Shown one piece after another: positions 11,901 to 22,295 of a stretch of DNA of 64,000 nt. Under the pieces are notes generated by a model that saw nothing but the letters and a program-made list of their open reading frames with translations, made no database searches and had not been told where the DNA came from. Position numbers and translations under genes: made by a program. Within the stretch, counting starts at the first letter, position 1. Every line of letters starts with the position of its first letter. Origin of the DNA: Carnegiea gigantea. Its lineage: Eukaryota; Streptophyta; Magnoliopsida; Caryophyllales; Cactaceae. The DNA is taken from NCBI GenBank assembly GCA_029747015.1, contig JAKOGI010000833.1:202501-266500 (forward strand), read 5' to 3'.

Positions 11901-12660
11901 TAGCAACATTAATGGCTTTCTAAGAGTTTGGGTGTTTGGATGAGATTTTGATGGGGGATGTTAAAAAATTTTTGTAGGACAGTTATCATTTACAAGTTAT
12001 TACACTTGGAATGTTGCTATGAAGTGGAAGCTTAACTACACAAGATCGATAGCTTTTTGGGGAGGATGAAATGCAATTGTAATTGCACATTATAATGTCA
12101 AAAGTATCTATTTTTGGCGTAGTAGATTTTTGCACCTGTGTAATTAGAATACATTTGGAGATAATTAAAATGCAATTGTATTATGATGATTTGAGCAGTG
12201 AAGTATTAGAATGCACTTGTATTATGATGATTTATGTAATGAAGTATTTTCTTGAACATTGTATTTTGGCTGGGGATTTTCATTGCTATCAGAGCAATTA
12301 TTTTAGTGGATCTGAGTATGCTATTATGGTGTGTATAACATTTAACAAGCAACGTAACATGAAACGATTATTTTGATTGACATAAAAAAGCAAAAACCTT
12401 TGGTAATTTGTATAATACTTCACTATATAAACTTCATTCCATATGACAATTAGCAAACCAACAAAAACTAATGAGTGGCTAGTAGCTACAATTTTTTGTC
12501 ATTACACACAAAACAACGAAACCAAAAAATGATGTAGTTACTGTTTCTTGTCACTATACACATATTAAAAAGCAAATAAGCAAAATGATTTGAATATATG
12601 TAACTCCGTCATCGAAGGTTGTAAAAGTGATACTATTATGGGAAGTAACAACCTCCCCAG
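11901..12660. other. Gene-free downstream region with a short direct repeat
   Basis: No domain recognised. The open frame at 12083-12376 arises partly from an imperfect repeat. 'tgca(a/c)ttgtattatgatgattt' occurs at 12171 and again at 12212, with a period of 41 bases. Confidence 0.45.
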
Positions 12661-12675
12661 GATGATATCTCCTTA

Positions 12676-12990
12676 CTAGAAGCTTAAATTTTTGCAGATG
12701 AGCACAAAGCAGATGATCATAACTAGCTGATTTAGCAATAGTGTCCTAAAATTATGTAGCAACTTCAAGTTGCAAATCGTGGCTAGTAGTTTCAGGTGCA
12801 CAAGCAGATACTGCACTAGGTTGATGTGTGGTTTCAGTTGTTGAGGCACAAGCAGGCACAACAGTGGCTCCAACAGATACAACAGGTCCAGTAGTGGCTC
12901 TAGCAAATGTGATACAACTAGATGAAGTTTCATATCCAATAGTAATAGATTCAGCACAAGCAGATTATACATAAGTAGAGGAGTCTTGAT
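12676..12990 (-). pseudogene. Exon-like remnant, Thr/Ser/Ala-rich tail
   Basis: A minus-strand frame reads ATTGPVVSVGATVVPACAS, then a Thr/Ser-rich tail ending LQLEVAT and a stop near 12749. Upstream on the minus strand is a T-rich stretch that could be an intron end. The product is unrecognised; low-complexity C-terminal tails like this occur in plant transposases (for example MULE type), but nothing here proves that. Element A (13074) begins just beyond, so the upstream part may have been separated by its insertion. Confidence 0.25.
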
Positions 12991-13412
12991 ATAATACACA
13001 GGAAAAATATTTTTTTAAGAAAATAAGATGAAAAGATTATAAAAATATAAAAACTTATCTTACCCTTTGTCTATGTAACACCCGGGATTCTTATCCCCTT
13101 CGTTAAGCCGATTTCGCTATTTTATATCGTTATAAATTGAATTAATATCGATATGCCTACTTAAGTGCTGATTTTTACTGCAACGAATATTATTATTATT
13201 CTTATTATTATTAGGGATTATTATTGGGCATTACATGGAGTAAATTCCCAAATACGACTGGACTGTTCAACCTTAGGAATAATCCTGTAATTCATTGAAT
13301 CGAGCCTTAATATAATCAAAGGGCGAGCAACCCGACTAACGATAATTTATGGGTTACCAATGGAGGCCCAGGTTTAGCAAGCTGGTAAGCATTTATCAGT
13401 TTTAACAAAAAA

Positions 13413-13426
13413 ATATATATATATAA
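13413..13426 (+). promoter_or_regulatory. TATA-like run in element A 5' LTR
   Basis: (TA)n run ending ATATAAAAA directly upstream of the GC-rich block; the likely core promoter of the LTR. The same run is at 18168-18179 in the 3' LTR. Confidence 0.45.
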
Positions 13427-13439
13427 AAAAAAGGGAAAA

Positions 13440-13810
13440 AAGGAGCTAAAAGGCCCTGGGAACCTCACGCGAGAAACCCCCCATTGCAGCACCGCGTGCT
13501 CCTTCCCTCTTCTCCTCTACCTCCGTTGCAACCGGCCACAGCGCAGACCGTTCGTCGGTCGCCGACCTTCGTTTGGCCGCCCTGGTAGCTGCCCGACACC
13601 ACCCCTGTCTCTCTCCCTTTCTCTCGCTCGCGTATGTGTGTGTGAAGAGGAGGTTTGCCTCCTCTGTTTTCGCCTTCGCCGGCCAGACGCCAACCAATTG
13701 CCGCCGTTCCGATCGCCGGCTCACCGTCCCGACCGCCACCCACTACAGCAATGGCTTCGAAGTCAACCTTAAAAATCAGCCCTTGTGCGGGCCCTTAGCT
13801 TGGAGGTGAG
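13440..13810 (+). other. GC-rich block in element A 5' LTR
   Basis: A CpG- and CT-rich island in otherwise AT-rich DNA. It is open in several frames on both strands (plus 13573-13809; minus 13446-13739 and 13465-13743). None resembles a known protein and the openness on both strands is what high GC gives, so I read it as a transcribed leader or regulatory segment. Its twin is 18177-18563. Confidence 0.5.
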
Positions 13811-14039
13811 GTGGGTTTCCTCTTCCTCCTAATTACTATTCAATTCAATAAAAGTTTATCAATTATAGTATATTCAGGTTGAATTGGAACTGATAATTTA
13901 TGCCTAGTGTACATATTGAGCGCATTGAACAAGTTATCCATTATATATATATATCGTTTATCAATTATGTGAAATGCATTCGATTGTATATATATAGTTA
14001 CCGAATTATAATTGGTCATGTGAGAACTATTCGATTTTA

Positions 14040-14500
14040 CAACGACTCATTGATTTAGTAATTTAACTGTGTTTAGCGTCGATTTGAATCAAGGAATGTA
14101 AATCATGCTTGACATGTTAATTCGAAGTTAGGTTAACGTGTTCAGCATCGATTCAAGTTAATTAGTTCATGCATGAAAAAGAATGAAAAACGAAGTTAGT
14201 TTAACATGTTTAGTGCCGATTCAAGTTACTTAAGAGATCAAAAGCGAAGTCATTTTTAACATGTATCGCTTCCACTCAAGTTAATTAACCAATGCATGCA
14301 AATGAGCTAGTTTCGAGGTTAATGAAATGTGTTTAGCTTCGAATCAAGTAGATTAGCTAATGCATGTTAACGGAATTCATTTCGAAGTTATTTAAACGTG
14401 TTTAGGTTCGATTCGAGCTAAACTAGCTACTGCATGTACACGAATGAAATGCGAAGCTATTAAAATAGATTTAGCTTTCATTCGAACCTCTTTTTAGTAC
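14040..14500 (+). repeat. Degenerate tandem sub-repeats inside A 5' LTR
   Basis: About six units of roughly 65-75 bases. Each contains a variant of 'cgaagtta...gtgtttagc.tcgattcaagt...atgcatg'. The same kind of repeat is seen at 18790-19250 and, in reverse, in solo LTR F at 26880-27640. Confidence 0.7.
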
Positions 14501-15621
14501 ATTCATGCTTAGGAAAGTTACTTCGAAATGCATTGTATATGTTTAGAATCAAAGTATGTTTGATTTACTGAATAAAGTGTTGTCGTTTATGGACACATGT
14601 GGCTATATGTACGCTTGTTGTAACGCACCGTTGAATGGTACTGTTTGCTCAGGTAAGGGCAATTCAGTGACCAGATATAGTCTATTGATCATATGAAGTT
14701 TAGCAATTATGTATACGCTTATCGATTATATAAAAATTATCAATCATAGCACGTTATTGAGCATTGTCGTTAGCAAATACAAAAGGTTCATTGAGTATAT
14801 CAAGCTTATTGAATTATATGTGGTTTATTGATTCTCTATGGTTTATTGATTCTCTAGAACCTATTGATTTATACGTAAATATAATTATGAATGTTTATAT
14901 GTAATTCAGACGTTTTATATTAATTACATGTTTTAACGTTAATTATCATTTAAATGCATAGGGTATTTATCATTTAGATGCATAGGAATGTTTATAATTC
15001 AAGTAGAGGAAATTGTGTAGTAAGTAGTAAATTGAATCTGTACATATACAGTTTATATTGACTAGTTAGAAACAAGGAGGGTATGGATGTCAATAATGAA
15101 TTAAACAATTGAAGCCTAGAATCGTATAGATTGCTTTATCGAGTGTGATTCATGTTATATTGTACAAACACCCCAAATCATCTAGTTAGAGGGAAAAACT
15201 CAATGTTTCCATAGCTCTGCCAATAGGCAGGCACCAAAAGCTCAATGTTTTCATAGCTCTGCCATTAAGCAGAGGCTTCAAAATTTAATGTTTCCTAGGT
15301 CTGCTGATAGATAGGAGAGTCAAGTCCGTTGAGTTATACCTCTAACAATAAATAGAAAGTTTAACGTCCACATATCCTATAGTTCTGCCATAGGCAATAG
15401 AATCAAAACCATACATTGCAAAACCTCATCAATTAGTAGCGACCCAAGGGCAAACGAGAGAGAATCTCAAAGACCAAGTACGTACATTGCCTATGTTCTT
15501 CGAAAACTCACATATCTCTCAGCAATGGAAAATTTAGACAAGATTCATTTAATGAATCGATTTCGCAATGTTTTGTCGCATAAACAAGTGGCCCCGCTCA
15601 TTTATCATTAGGGATTATGCC

Positions 15622-15759
15622 CATCAATTATCAAGGCTTATGCCGACCAGTATACCCGCGCGCGGCGTCAATTCAAGTTACTAATGTACTCATCAATTAT
15701 CAAGGCTTATGCCGACTAATATACCCGCGCGCGACATCAGTTCAAGATGTATATCGACC
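15622..15759 (+). repeat. 69-base tandem pair with CGCGCG core
   Basis: Two copies of 'catcaattatcaaggctt...tatacccgcgcgcg', period 69, starting at 15622 and 15691; repeated in the 3' LTR at 20359 and 20428. Confidence 0.8.
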
Positions 15760-17036
15760 AAGGGGTTCACTTTCAGAAAATAAAAACAGCAAATCAATTT
15801 CAATTCTTCATTCTCTCTCTCCTGATTTCAAAACAAAAATGTTGGGATGCGGCCGGCCCAACTAATTTCATATAAAACTTATTTTACGGCATGGGAATGT
15901 ACGTATTGAGCGTCGACTCACCATTCCAATGTTTTATGTTTTCTGTTTAAGGAATGGGGAGAATTGAATAGTCATCCTCCTACGACACCAGAAAATAGCA
16001 AAGTAATGGACGTTAAACAATAATAAATGCATCATTTCTTTACTGCTAACACTCTCTTAATATGCAGCTTCAATGAAGTTTCATGATTGTATACGACATA
16101 CATTATATGATCAGGAATAAGCTGTAACGCACTGAGCATTACGTATTAAATTTTAGCTATTGTTGAGTAACATACAAGGTTTGCACAACAGAAATCCCAG
16201 CAGTAGTGCTTAGGGGTTAAATCCCTTTCTTTTCATTGAGTTTATGAGTTCATATGAATTTCTTTTGGTAAGTTTAGGGTACGGCTGTTCTAAGGTGAAC
16301 TCTTCAGAAGGAGAACTAACGAACGACGGTCGTAAGTTATTATTGTATTGAAAACATTATGTTAGGGGGGTTATCCACCGCATGTTTATTGCTCACTTTC
16401 ATCTGTTATTGTGCCCCCAGGTTTCTGAATTAGCCAGTAAAGGTCGGCCCAAGTAAGCCGAAATGGAGTTATTGCTGTCCTAGGAATCAAGCAACGTGCC
16501 TGCATGTGAGCTGCGAAGTGTAGTATAATATAACTGTTCATTTCTATGTAATTTAAGTCCTCGTGTGCATGTGTTGCATATCATGTCGAGTAGCTCAGTG
16601 TGGTTGTTTATAATTGGAATGTAACCCCAATACCCCGGACGTGTGGTCCGTAGAGTCGTACTGTCATCTAGTATTGAACTGTGCTGGTTGATATGCTCCG
16701 GGCGGGTGGCCCGTAGAGCCATGAACTCCGGCGGGTAGCCGTTGAGTTGATTTTATTATTGCGTTGAATTGCAGGGAATTCAATGTAAGGCTTTAAGCCT
16801 GGGAAAACGGTCAGTTTTTAGGGGAGACTCTGTCCGTTTCGTCCCAGGATTTAAAGATAAACGCTAAACACTCCTGGCCTTAGGGTTGGGGGCGTTACAC
16901 ATATTGCAAGCCTTGTCCTTTGGACGGCGGTAACACCCCAATCATTGAGTTTAGTAGTTAAAATTGAGGGACTTATGAAGAAAAATACAAACAGTGACAT
17001 AGGTTTAATTGGGGGTGTTACAGATTTGGTATCAGA

Positions 17037-17048
17037 GCAAATCTTTCC
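17037..17048 (+). other. Primer-binding site of element A
   Basis: TGGTATCAGAGC, complementary to the 3' end of plant initiator Met-tRNA, four or five bases after the LTR end. Confidence 0.85.
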
Positions 17049-17807
17049 TGCGACCATTGGCCGCGAGCTAGGTCTTGCATTGCATATAGTCATCTAATAA
17101 TGTGTTCGTGATGAGGTGCTACATGTGCTTTTGTGTGCAACTGTGCTTTCGGTATGAAAGTCGATGTGTCTAGTTGGCTATGTGTGGCTTGGGCAAGCTG
17201 AACGATTGAAAGAATGAGTCTTTAGCGATTCAAGGCACAGGTTTGAGTTCCAAGTTCATTCTCGTCTCTAAGGTACGGTTTCGTGGGACAATACCTTCTT
17301 CTGTCACGTACATGTTAGCATGCTTTCCAGTCGTGTGGCGTATATGTCAAGGGAACTAAGCAAGCGCTTTGTATGCGTGCGTGCCAGTGTGAGTGTTAAT
17401 GACACTTGGATATGGCCTTAACTTGGATTGTTATGTGTATAGGGAGGCATTACTAATCTTCATTTGAATAATAGGCATGGAACGCTACTCACATGATCGG
17501 CATAATAGCGTGCTGGCTATATCAACCCTGACATACCTAGAAGGGAGATTGTTATGCTACATGTATCACCTCGCTGCTATCTGAGGCAAAGATTTACGCC
17601 TTTTCAACACTGTTTATGCACCAACACCAAGTGTAGAAGCTAGCATGACTCCTAAGAAAGGGGTAGAACCCTTCCATTCGTACTCAGAGTGCCTTGGCCT
17701 TTATGGTCACCTTACGTGACCAACGCACTGCAACACTTCGACCTTTGTTTATAAGACCATCGATGTCATTATCCTTATTCCTATTACTCGAAATTTCGAG
17801 GACGAAA

Positions 17808-17827
17808 TTCTTTTAAGGGGGGAAGGC
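17808..17827 (+). other. Polypurine tract of element A
   Basis: TTTTAAGGGGGGAAGGC directly before the TG of the 3' LTR at 17828. Confidence 0.85.
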
Positions 17828-20800
17828 TGTAACACCCGGGATTCTTATCCCCTTCGTTAAGCCGATTTCGCTATTTTATATCGTTATAAATTGAATTAAT
17901 ATCGATATGCCTACTTAAGTGCTGATTTTTATTGCAACGAATATTATTATTATTTTTATTATTATTAGGGATTATTATTGGGCATTACACGGAGTAAATT
18001 CCCAAATACGACTGGACCGTCCAACCTTAGGAATAATCCTGTAATTTATTGAATCGAGCCTTAATATAATCAAAGGGCGAGCAACCCGACTAACGATTAT
18101 TTATGGGTTACCAATGGAGGCCCAGGTTTAGCAAGCTGGTAAGCATTTATCAGTTTTAACAAAAAAATATATATATATGAAAAAAAGGGAAAAAAGGGGC
18201 AAAAAGGCCCTGGGAACCTCACGCGAGAAACCCCCCATTGCAGCACCGCGTGCTCCTTCCCTCTTCTCCTCTACCTCCGTTGCAACCGGCCACAGCGCTG
18301 ACCGTTCGTCGGTCGCCGACCTTCGTTTGGCCGCCCTGGTAGCTGCCCGACACCACCCCTGTCTCTCTCCCTTTCTCTCGCTCGCGTATGTGTGTGTGAA
18401 GAGGAGGTTTGCCTCCTCTGTTTTCGCCTTCGCCGGCCAGACGCCAACCAATTGCCGCCGTTCCGGTCGCCGGCTCACCGTCCCGACCGCCACCCACTGC
18501 AGCAATAGCTTCGAAGTCAACCTTAAAAATCAGCCCTTGTGCGGGCCCTTAGCTTGGAGGTGAGGTGGGTTTCCTCTTCCTCCTAATTACTATTCAATTC
18601 AATAAAAGTTTATCAATTATAGTATATTCAGGTTGAATTGGAACTGATAATTTATGCCTAGTGCACATATTGAGCGCATTGAACAAGTTATCCATTATAT
18701 ATATATATCGTTTATCAATTATGTGAAATGCGTTCGATTGTATATATATAGTTACCGAATTATAATTGGTCATATGAGAACTATTCGATTTTACAACGAC
18801 TCATTGATTTAGTAATTTAACTGTGTTTAGCGTCGATTTGAATCAAGGAATGTAAATCATGCTTGATATGTTTACTCGAAGTTAGGTTAACGTGTTCAGC
18901 ATTGATTCAAGTTAATTAGTTCATGCATGAAAAAGAATGAAAAATGAAGTTAGTTTAACGTGTTTAGCATCGATTCAAGTTATTTAAAAGATTAAAAGCG
19001 AAGTCTTTTTTTTTAGTGTATCGCTTCCATTCAAGTTAATTAACCAATGCATGCAAATGAGCTAGTTTCGAGGTTAATGAAATGTGTTTAGCTTCGAATC
19101 AAGTAGATTAGCTAATGCATGTTAAAGGAATTCATTTCGAAGTTATTTAAACGTGTTTAGGTTCGATTCGAGGTAAACTAGCTACTGCATGTACACGAAT
19201 GAAATGCGAAGCTATTAAAATAGATTTAGCTTTCATTCGAACCTCTTTTTAGTACATTCATGCTTAGGAAAGTTACTTCGAAATGCATTGTATATGTTTA
19301 GAATCAAAGTACGTTTGATTTACTGAATAAAGTGTTGTCGTTTATGGACACATGTGGCTATATGTACGCTTGTTGTAACGCACCGTTGAATGGTACTGTT
19401 TGCTCAGCTAAGGGCAATTCCGTGACCAGATATAGCCTATTGATCATATGAAGTTTAGCAATTATGTATACGCTTATCGATTATATAAAAATTATCAATC
19501 ATAGCACGTTATTGAGCATTGTCGTTAGCAAATACAAAAGGTTCATTGAGTATATCAAGCTTATTGAATTATATGTGGTTTATTGATTCTCTAAAACCTA
19601 TTGATTTATACGTAAATATAATTATGAATGTTTATATGTAATTCAGACGTTTTATATTAATTACATGTTTTAACGTTAATTATCATTTAAATGCATAGGG
19701 TATTTATCATTTAGATGCATAGGAATGTTTATAATTCAAGTAGAGGAAATTGTGTAGTAAGTAGTAAATTGAATCTGTACATATACAGTTTATATTGACT
19801 AGTTAGAAACAAGGAGGGTATGGATGTCAATAATGAATTAAACAATTGAAGCCTAGAATCGTATAGATTGCTTTATCGAGTGTGATTCATGTTATATTGT
19901 ACAAACACCCCAAATCATCTAGTTAGAGGGAAAAACTCAATGTTTCCATAGCTCTGCCAATAGGCAGGCACCAAAAGCTCAATGTTTTCATAGCTCTGCC
20001 ATTAAGCAGAGGCTTCAAAATTTAATGTTTCCTAGGTCTACTGGTAGATAGGAGAGTCAAGTCCGTTGAGTTATACCTCTAACAATAAATAGAAAGTTTA
20101 ACGTCCACATATCCTATAGTTCTGCCATAGGCAGTAGAATCAAAACCATACATTGCAAAACCTCATCAATTAGTAGCGACCCAAGGGCAAACGAGAGAGA
20201 ATCTCAAAGACCAAGTACGTACATTGCCTATGTTCTTCGAAAACTCACTTATCTCTCAGCAATGGAAAATTTAGACAAGATTCATTTAATGAATCGATTT
20301 CGCAATGTTTTGTCGCATAAACAAGTGGCCCCGCTCATTTATCATTAGGGCTTATGCCCATCAATTATCAAGGCTTATGCCGACCAGTATACCCGCGCGC
20401 GGCGTCAATTCAAGTTACTAATGTACTCATCAATTATCAAGGCTTATGCCGACCAATATACCCGCGCGCGACATCAGTTCAAGATGTACATCGACCAAGG
20501 GGTTCACTTTCAGAAAATAAAAACAGCAAATCAATTTCAATTCTTCATTCTCTCTCTCCTGATTTCAAAACAAAAATGTTGGGATGCGGCCGGCCCAACT
20601 AATTTCACATAAAACTTATTTTACGGCATGGGAATGTACGTATTGAGCGTCGACTCACCATTCCAATGTTTTATGTTTTCTGTTTAAGGAATGGGGAGAA
20701 TTGAATAGTCATCCTCCTACGACACCAGAAAATAGCAAAGTAATGGACGTTAAACAATAGTAAATGCATCATTTCTTTACTGCTAACACTCTCTTAATAT

Positions 20801-21761
20801 GCAGCTTCAATGAAGTTTCATGATTGTATACGACATACATTATATGATCAGGGATAAGCTGTAACGCACTGAGCATTACGTATTAAATTTTAGCTATTGT
20901 TGAGTAACATACAAGGTTTGCACAACAGAAATCCCAGCCAGTGGTGCTTAGGGGTTAAACCCCTTTCTTTTCATTGAGTTTATGAGTTCATATGAATTTC
21001 TTTTGGTAAGTTTAGGGTACGGCTGTTCTAAGGTGAACTCTTCAAAAAGGAGAACTGACAAACGACGGTCGTAAGTTATTATTATATTGAAAACATTATG
21101 TTAGGGGGGGTTATCCACCGCATGTTTATTGCTCACTTTCATCTGTTATTGTGCCCCCAGGTTTCTGAATTAGCCAGTAAAGGTCGGCCCAAGTAAGCCG
21201 AAATGGAGTTATTGCTGTCCTAGGAATCAAGCAACGTGCCTGTATGTGAGCTGCGAAGTGTAGTATAATATAACTGTTCATTTCTATGTAATTTAAGTCC
21301 TCGTGTGCATGTGTTGCATATCATGTCGAGTAGCTCAGTGTGGTTGTTTATAATTGGAATGTAACCCCAATACCCCGGACGTGTGGTCCGTAGAGTCGTA
21401 CCATCATCTAGTATTGAACTGTGCTGGTTGATATGCTCCGGGCGGGTGGCCCGTAGAGCCATGAACTCCGGCGGGTAGCCGTTGAGTTGATTTTATTATT
21501 GCGTTGAATTGCAGGGAATTCAATGTAAGGCTTTAAGCCTGGGAAACGGTCAGTTTTTAGGGGAGACTCTGTCCGTTTCGTCCCAGGATTTAAAGATAAA
21601 TGCTAAACACTCCTGGCCTTAGGGTTGGGGGTGTTACACATATTGCAAGCCTTGTCCTTTGGACGGCGGTAACACCCCAATCATTGAGTTTAGTAGTTAA
21701 AATTGAGGGACTTATGAAGAAAAATACAAACAGTGACATAGGTTTAATTGGGGGTGTTACA
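17828..21761 (+). repeat. 3' LTR of element A
   Basis: 3934 bases, very similar to 13074-17032 throughout. Differences include loss of one 20-base unit near 19590, scattered substitutions, and GT to CT at the donor-like site (19408). Its GC-rich block is open for 128 codons at 18177-18563, starting inside the TATA run because one base differs from the 5' copy. High identity between the two LTRs points to a fairly recent insertion. Confidence 0.9.
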
Positions 21762-21955
21762 GCAAGGTTCTGTGATAAGCAGAGACCACCAGAGCCTACG
21801 AGTACGAACCAACACATTGTGGAACTCTGAGAATGGATCTTGCATGTGGGCCACCATACCAGTATGTAATAGAGAAAAGTGGGTGGCCATCGAGATCCCT
21901 GGCAGCATGTTGACAACGTAAGGATCCATGGCTGCTCCCAGTTGATCCATCTAAA
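21762..21955 (-). other. Unrecognised short coding-like remnant
   Basis: A minus-strand frame of about 60 codons starts at an ATG at 21950 (motif MDQLGAAMDPYVV, later HTGMVAHMQDPFSEF) after a T-rich 'ttttttag' string that resembles an intron end. It runs into the right end of element A at 21761, where its last codons become LTR sequence. It lies 340 bases inside the primer site of LTR D on the same strand, so it could be the start of that element's first ORF. No known domain is recognised. Confidence 0.3.
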
Positions 21956-21974
21956 AAAAAGGAAAAAATGAGCA

Positions 21975-22295
21975 AGTCAAGTCCAAGTATGCTTCAAAAG
22001 AGAAAACAATTCTCCCACATTGACCTCCTAAGAGCTAATGTCCTAACACTTAAACACCTTACTAGTCATAGTGATTTGTAAACTTGGTTATGATACCACA
22101 ACTATAAAGTCCTCAATTTCTAATTACATAATTGTTTTAATTTAATCATTTATTATTCTAAGGGTAGTGGAAGTCCAAGTATGCTTCAAAAGAGAAAATG
22201 ATTCACTCACATCGGCCTCCTAAAATTTGACGTCCTAACACTTAAACACCTTACTGCTCATAGTGATTTGTAAACGTGGTTTGTGATACCACAAC
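21975..22295 (-). repeat. Tandemly duplicated LTR-end / primer-site / leader segment
   Basis: Two copies about 180-192 bases apart share 'gtccaagtatgcttcaaaag' (21981 and 22173), 'cctaacacttaaacacctta' and 'gataccacaactata'. On the minus strand each copy reads as LTR end, TGGTATCA primer site (22091-22098 and 22284-22291) and leader. Confidence 0.75.
22284..22291 (-). other. Primer-binding site next to LTR D
   Basis: Minus-strand TGGTATCA, four bases after the D LTR end at 22296. This makes D a 5' LTR of a minus-strand element. Confidence 0.65.

Larger units (their letters stand above)
13074..17032 (+). repeat. 5' LTR of element A
   Basis: 3959 bases. Order: TG end, (TTA)n-like AT stretch, TATA run at 13413-13426, GC-rich block 13440-13810, AT-rich repeats 14040-14500, a GGTAAG donor-like site at 14653, a 69-base tandem pair at 15622/15691, a CCCCCAG acceptor-like site at 16420, an old-looking LTR end at 16899, and an extra tail to 17032. 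It carries a 20-base unit twice near 14820-14862 that occurs once in the 3' LTR. Confidence 0.9.
17033..17827 (+). mobile_element. Internal region of element A, non-coding
   Basis: 795 bases with no open frame of note. The primer site TTTGGTATCAGAGC lies at its left end and AAGGGGGGAAGGC at its right end. The last 50 bases keep the conserved chromovirus pol-end/3' untranslated wording. The rest gives no recognisable gag or pol. Confidence 0.8.
13074..21761 (+). mobile_element. Element A: non-autonomous LTR retrotransposon with very long LTRs
   Basis: Two near-identical direct repeats (13074-17032 and 17828-21761) start TGTAACACCCGGGATTC and end GGGGGTGTTACA. They flank a 795-base internal region with an initiator-Met primer site at its left end and a polypurine tract at its right end. 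There is no gag, protease, RT, RNase H or integrase. The 3' internal sequence 'attactcgaaatttcgaggacgaaattc' (17783-17812, shown in part: TTTCGAGGACGAA) and the tract that follows are typical of Ty3/gypsy chromoviruses of the Tekay/Del type, so A probably derives from one and moved using its proteins. The flanks are not a target duplication (GTCTA before, GCAAG after). It is LARD-like in being large and non-coding, but the proportions are reversed: LTRs about five times the interior. Confidence 0.85.

Noticed and set aside
13446..13743. Two long minus-strand frames in the GC block of A (also 18128-18520)
   Set aside because: They overlap each other and a plus-strand frame; high GC removes stops in all frames. 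No domain resemblance.
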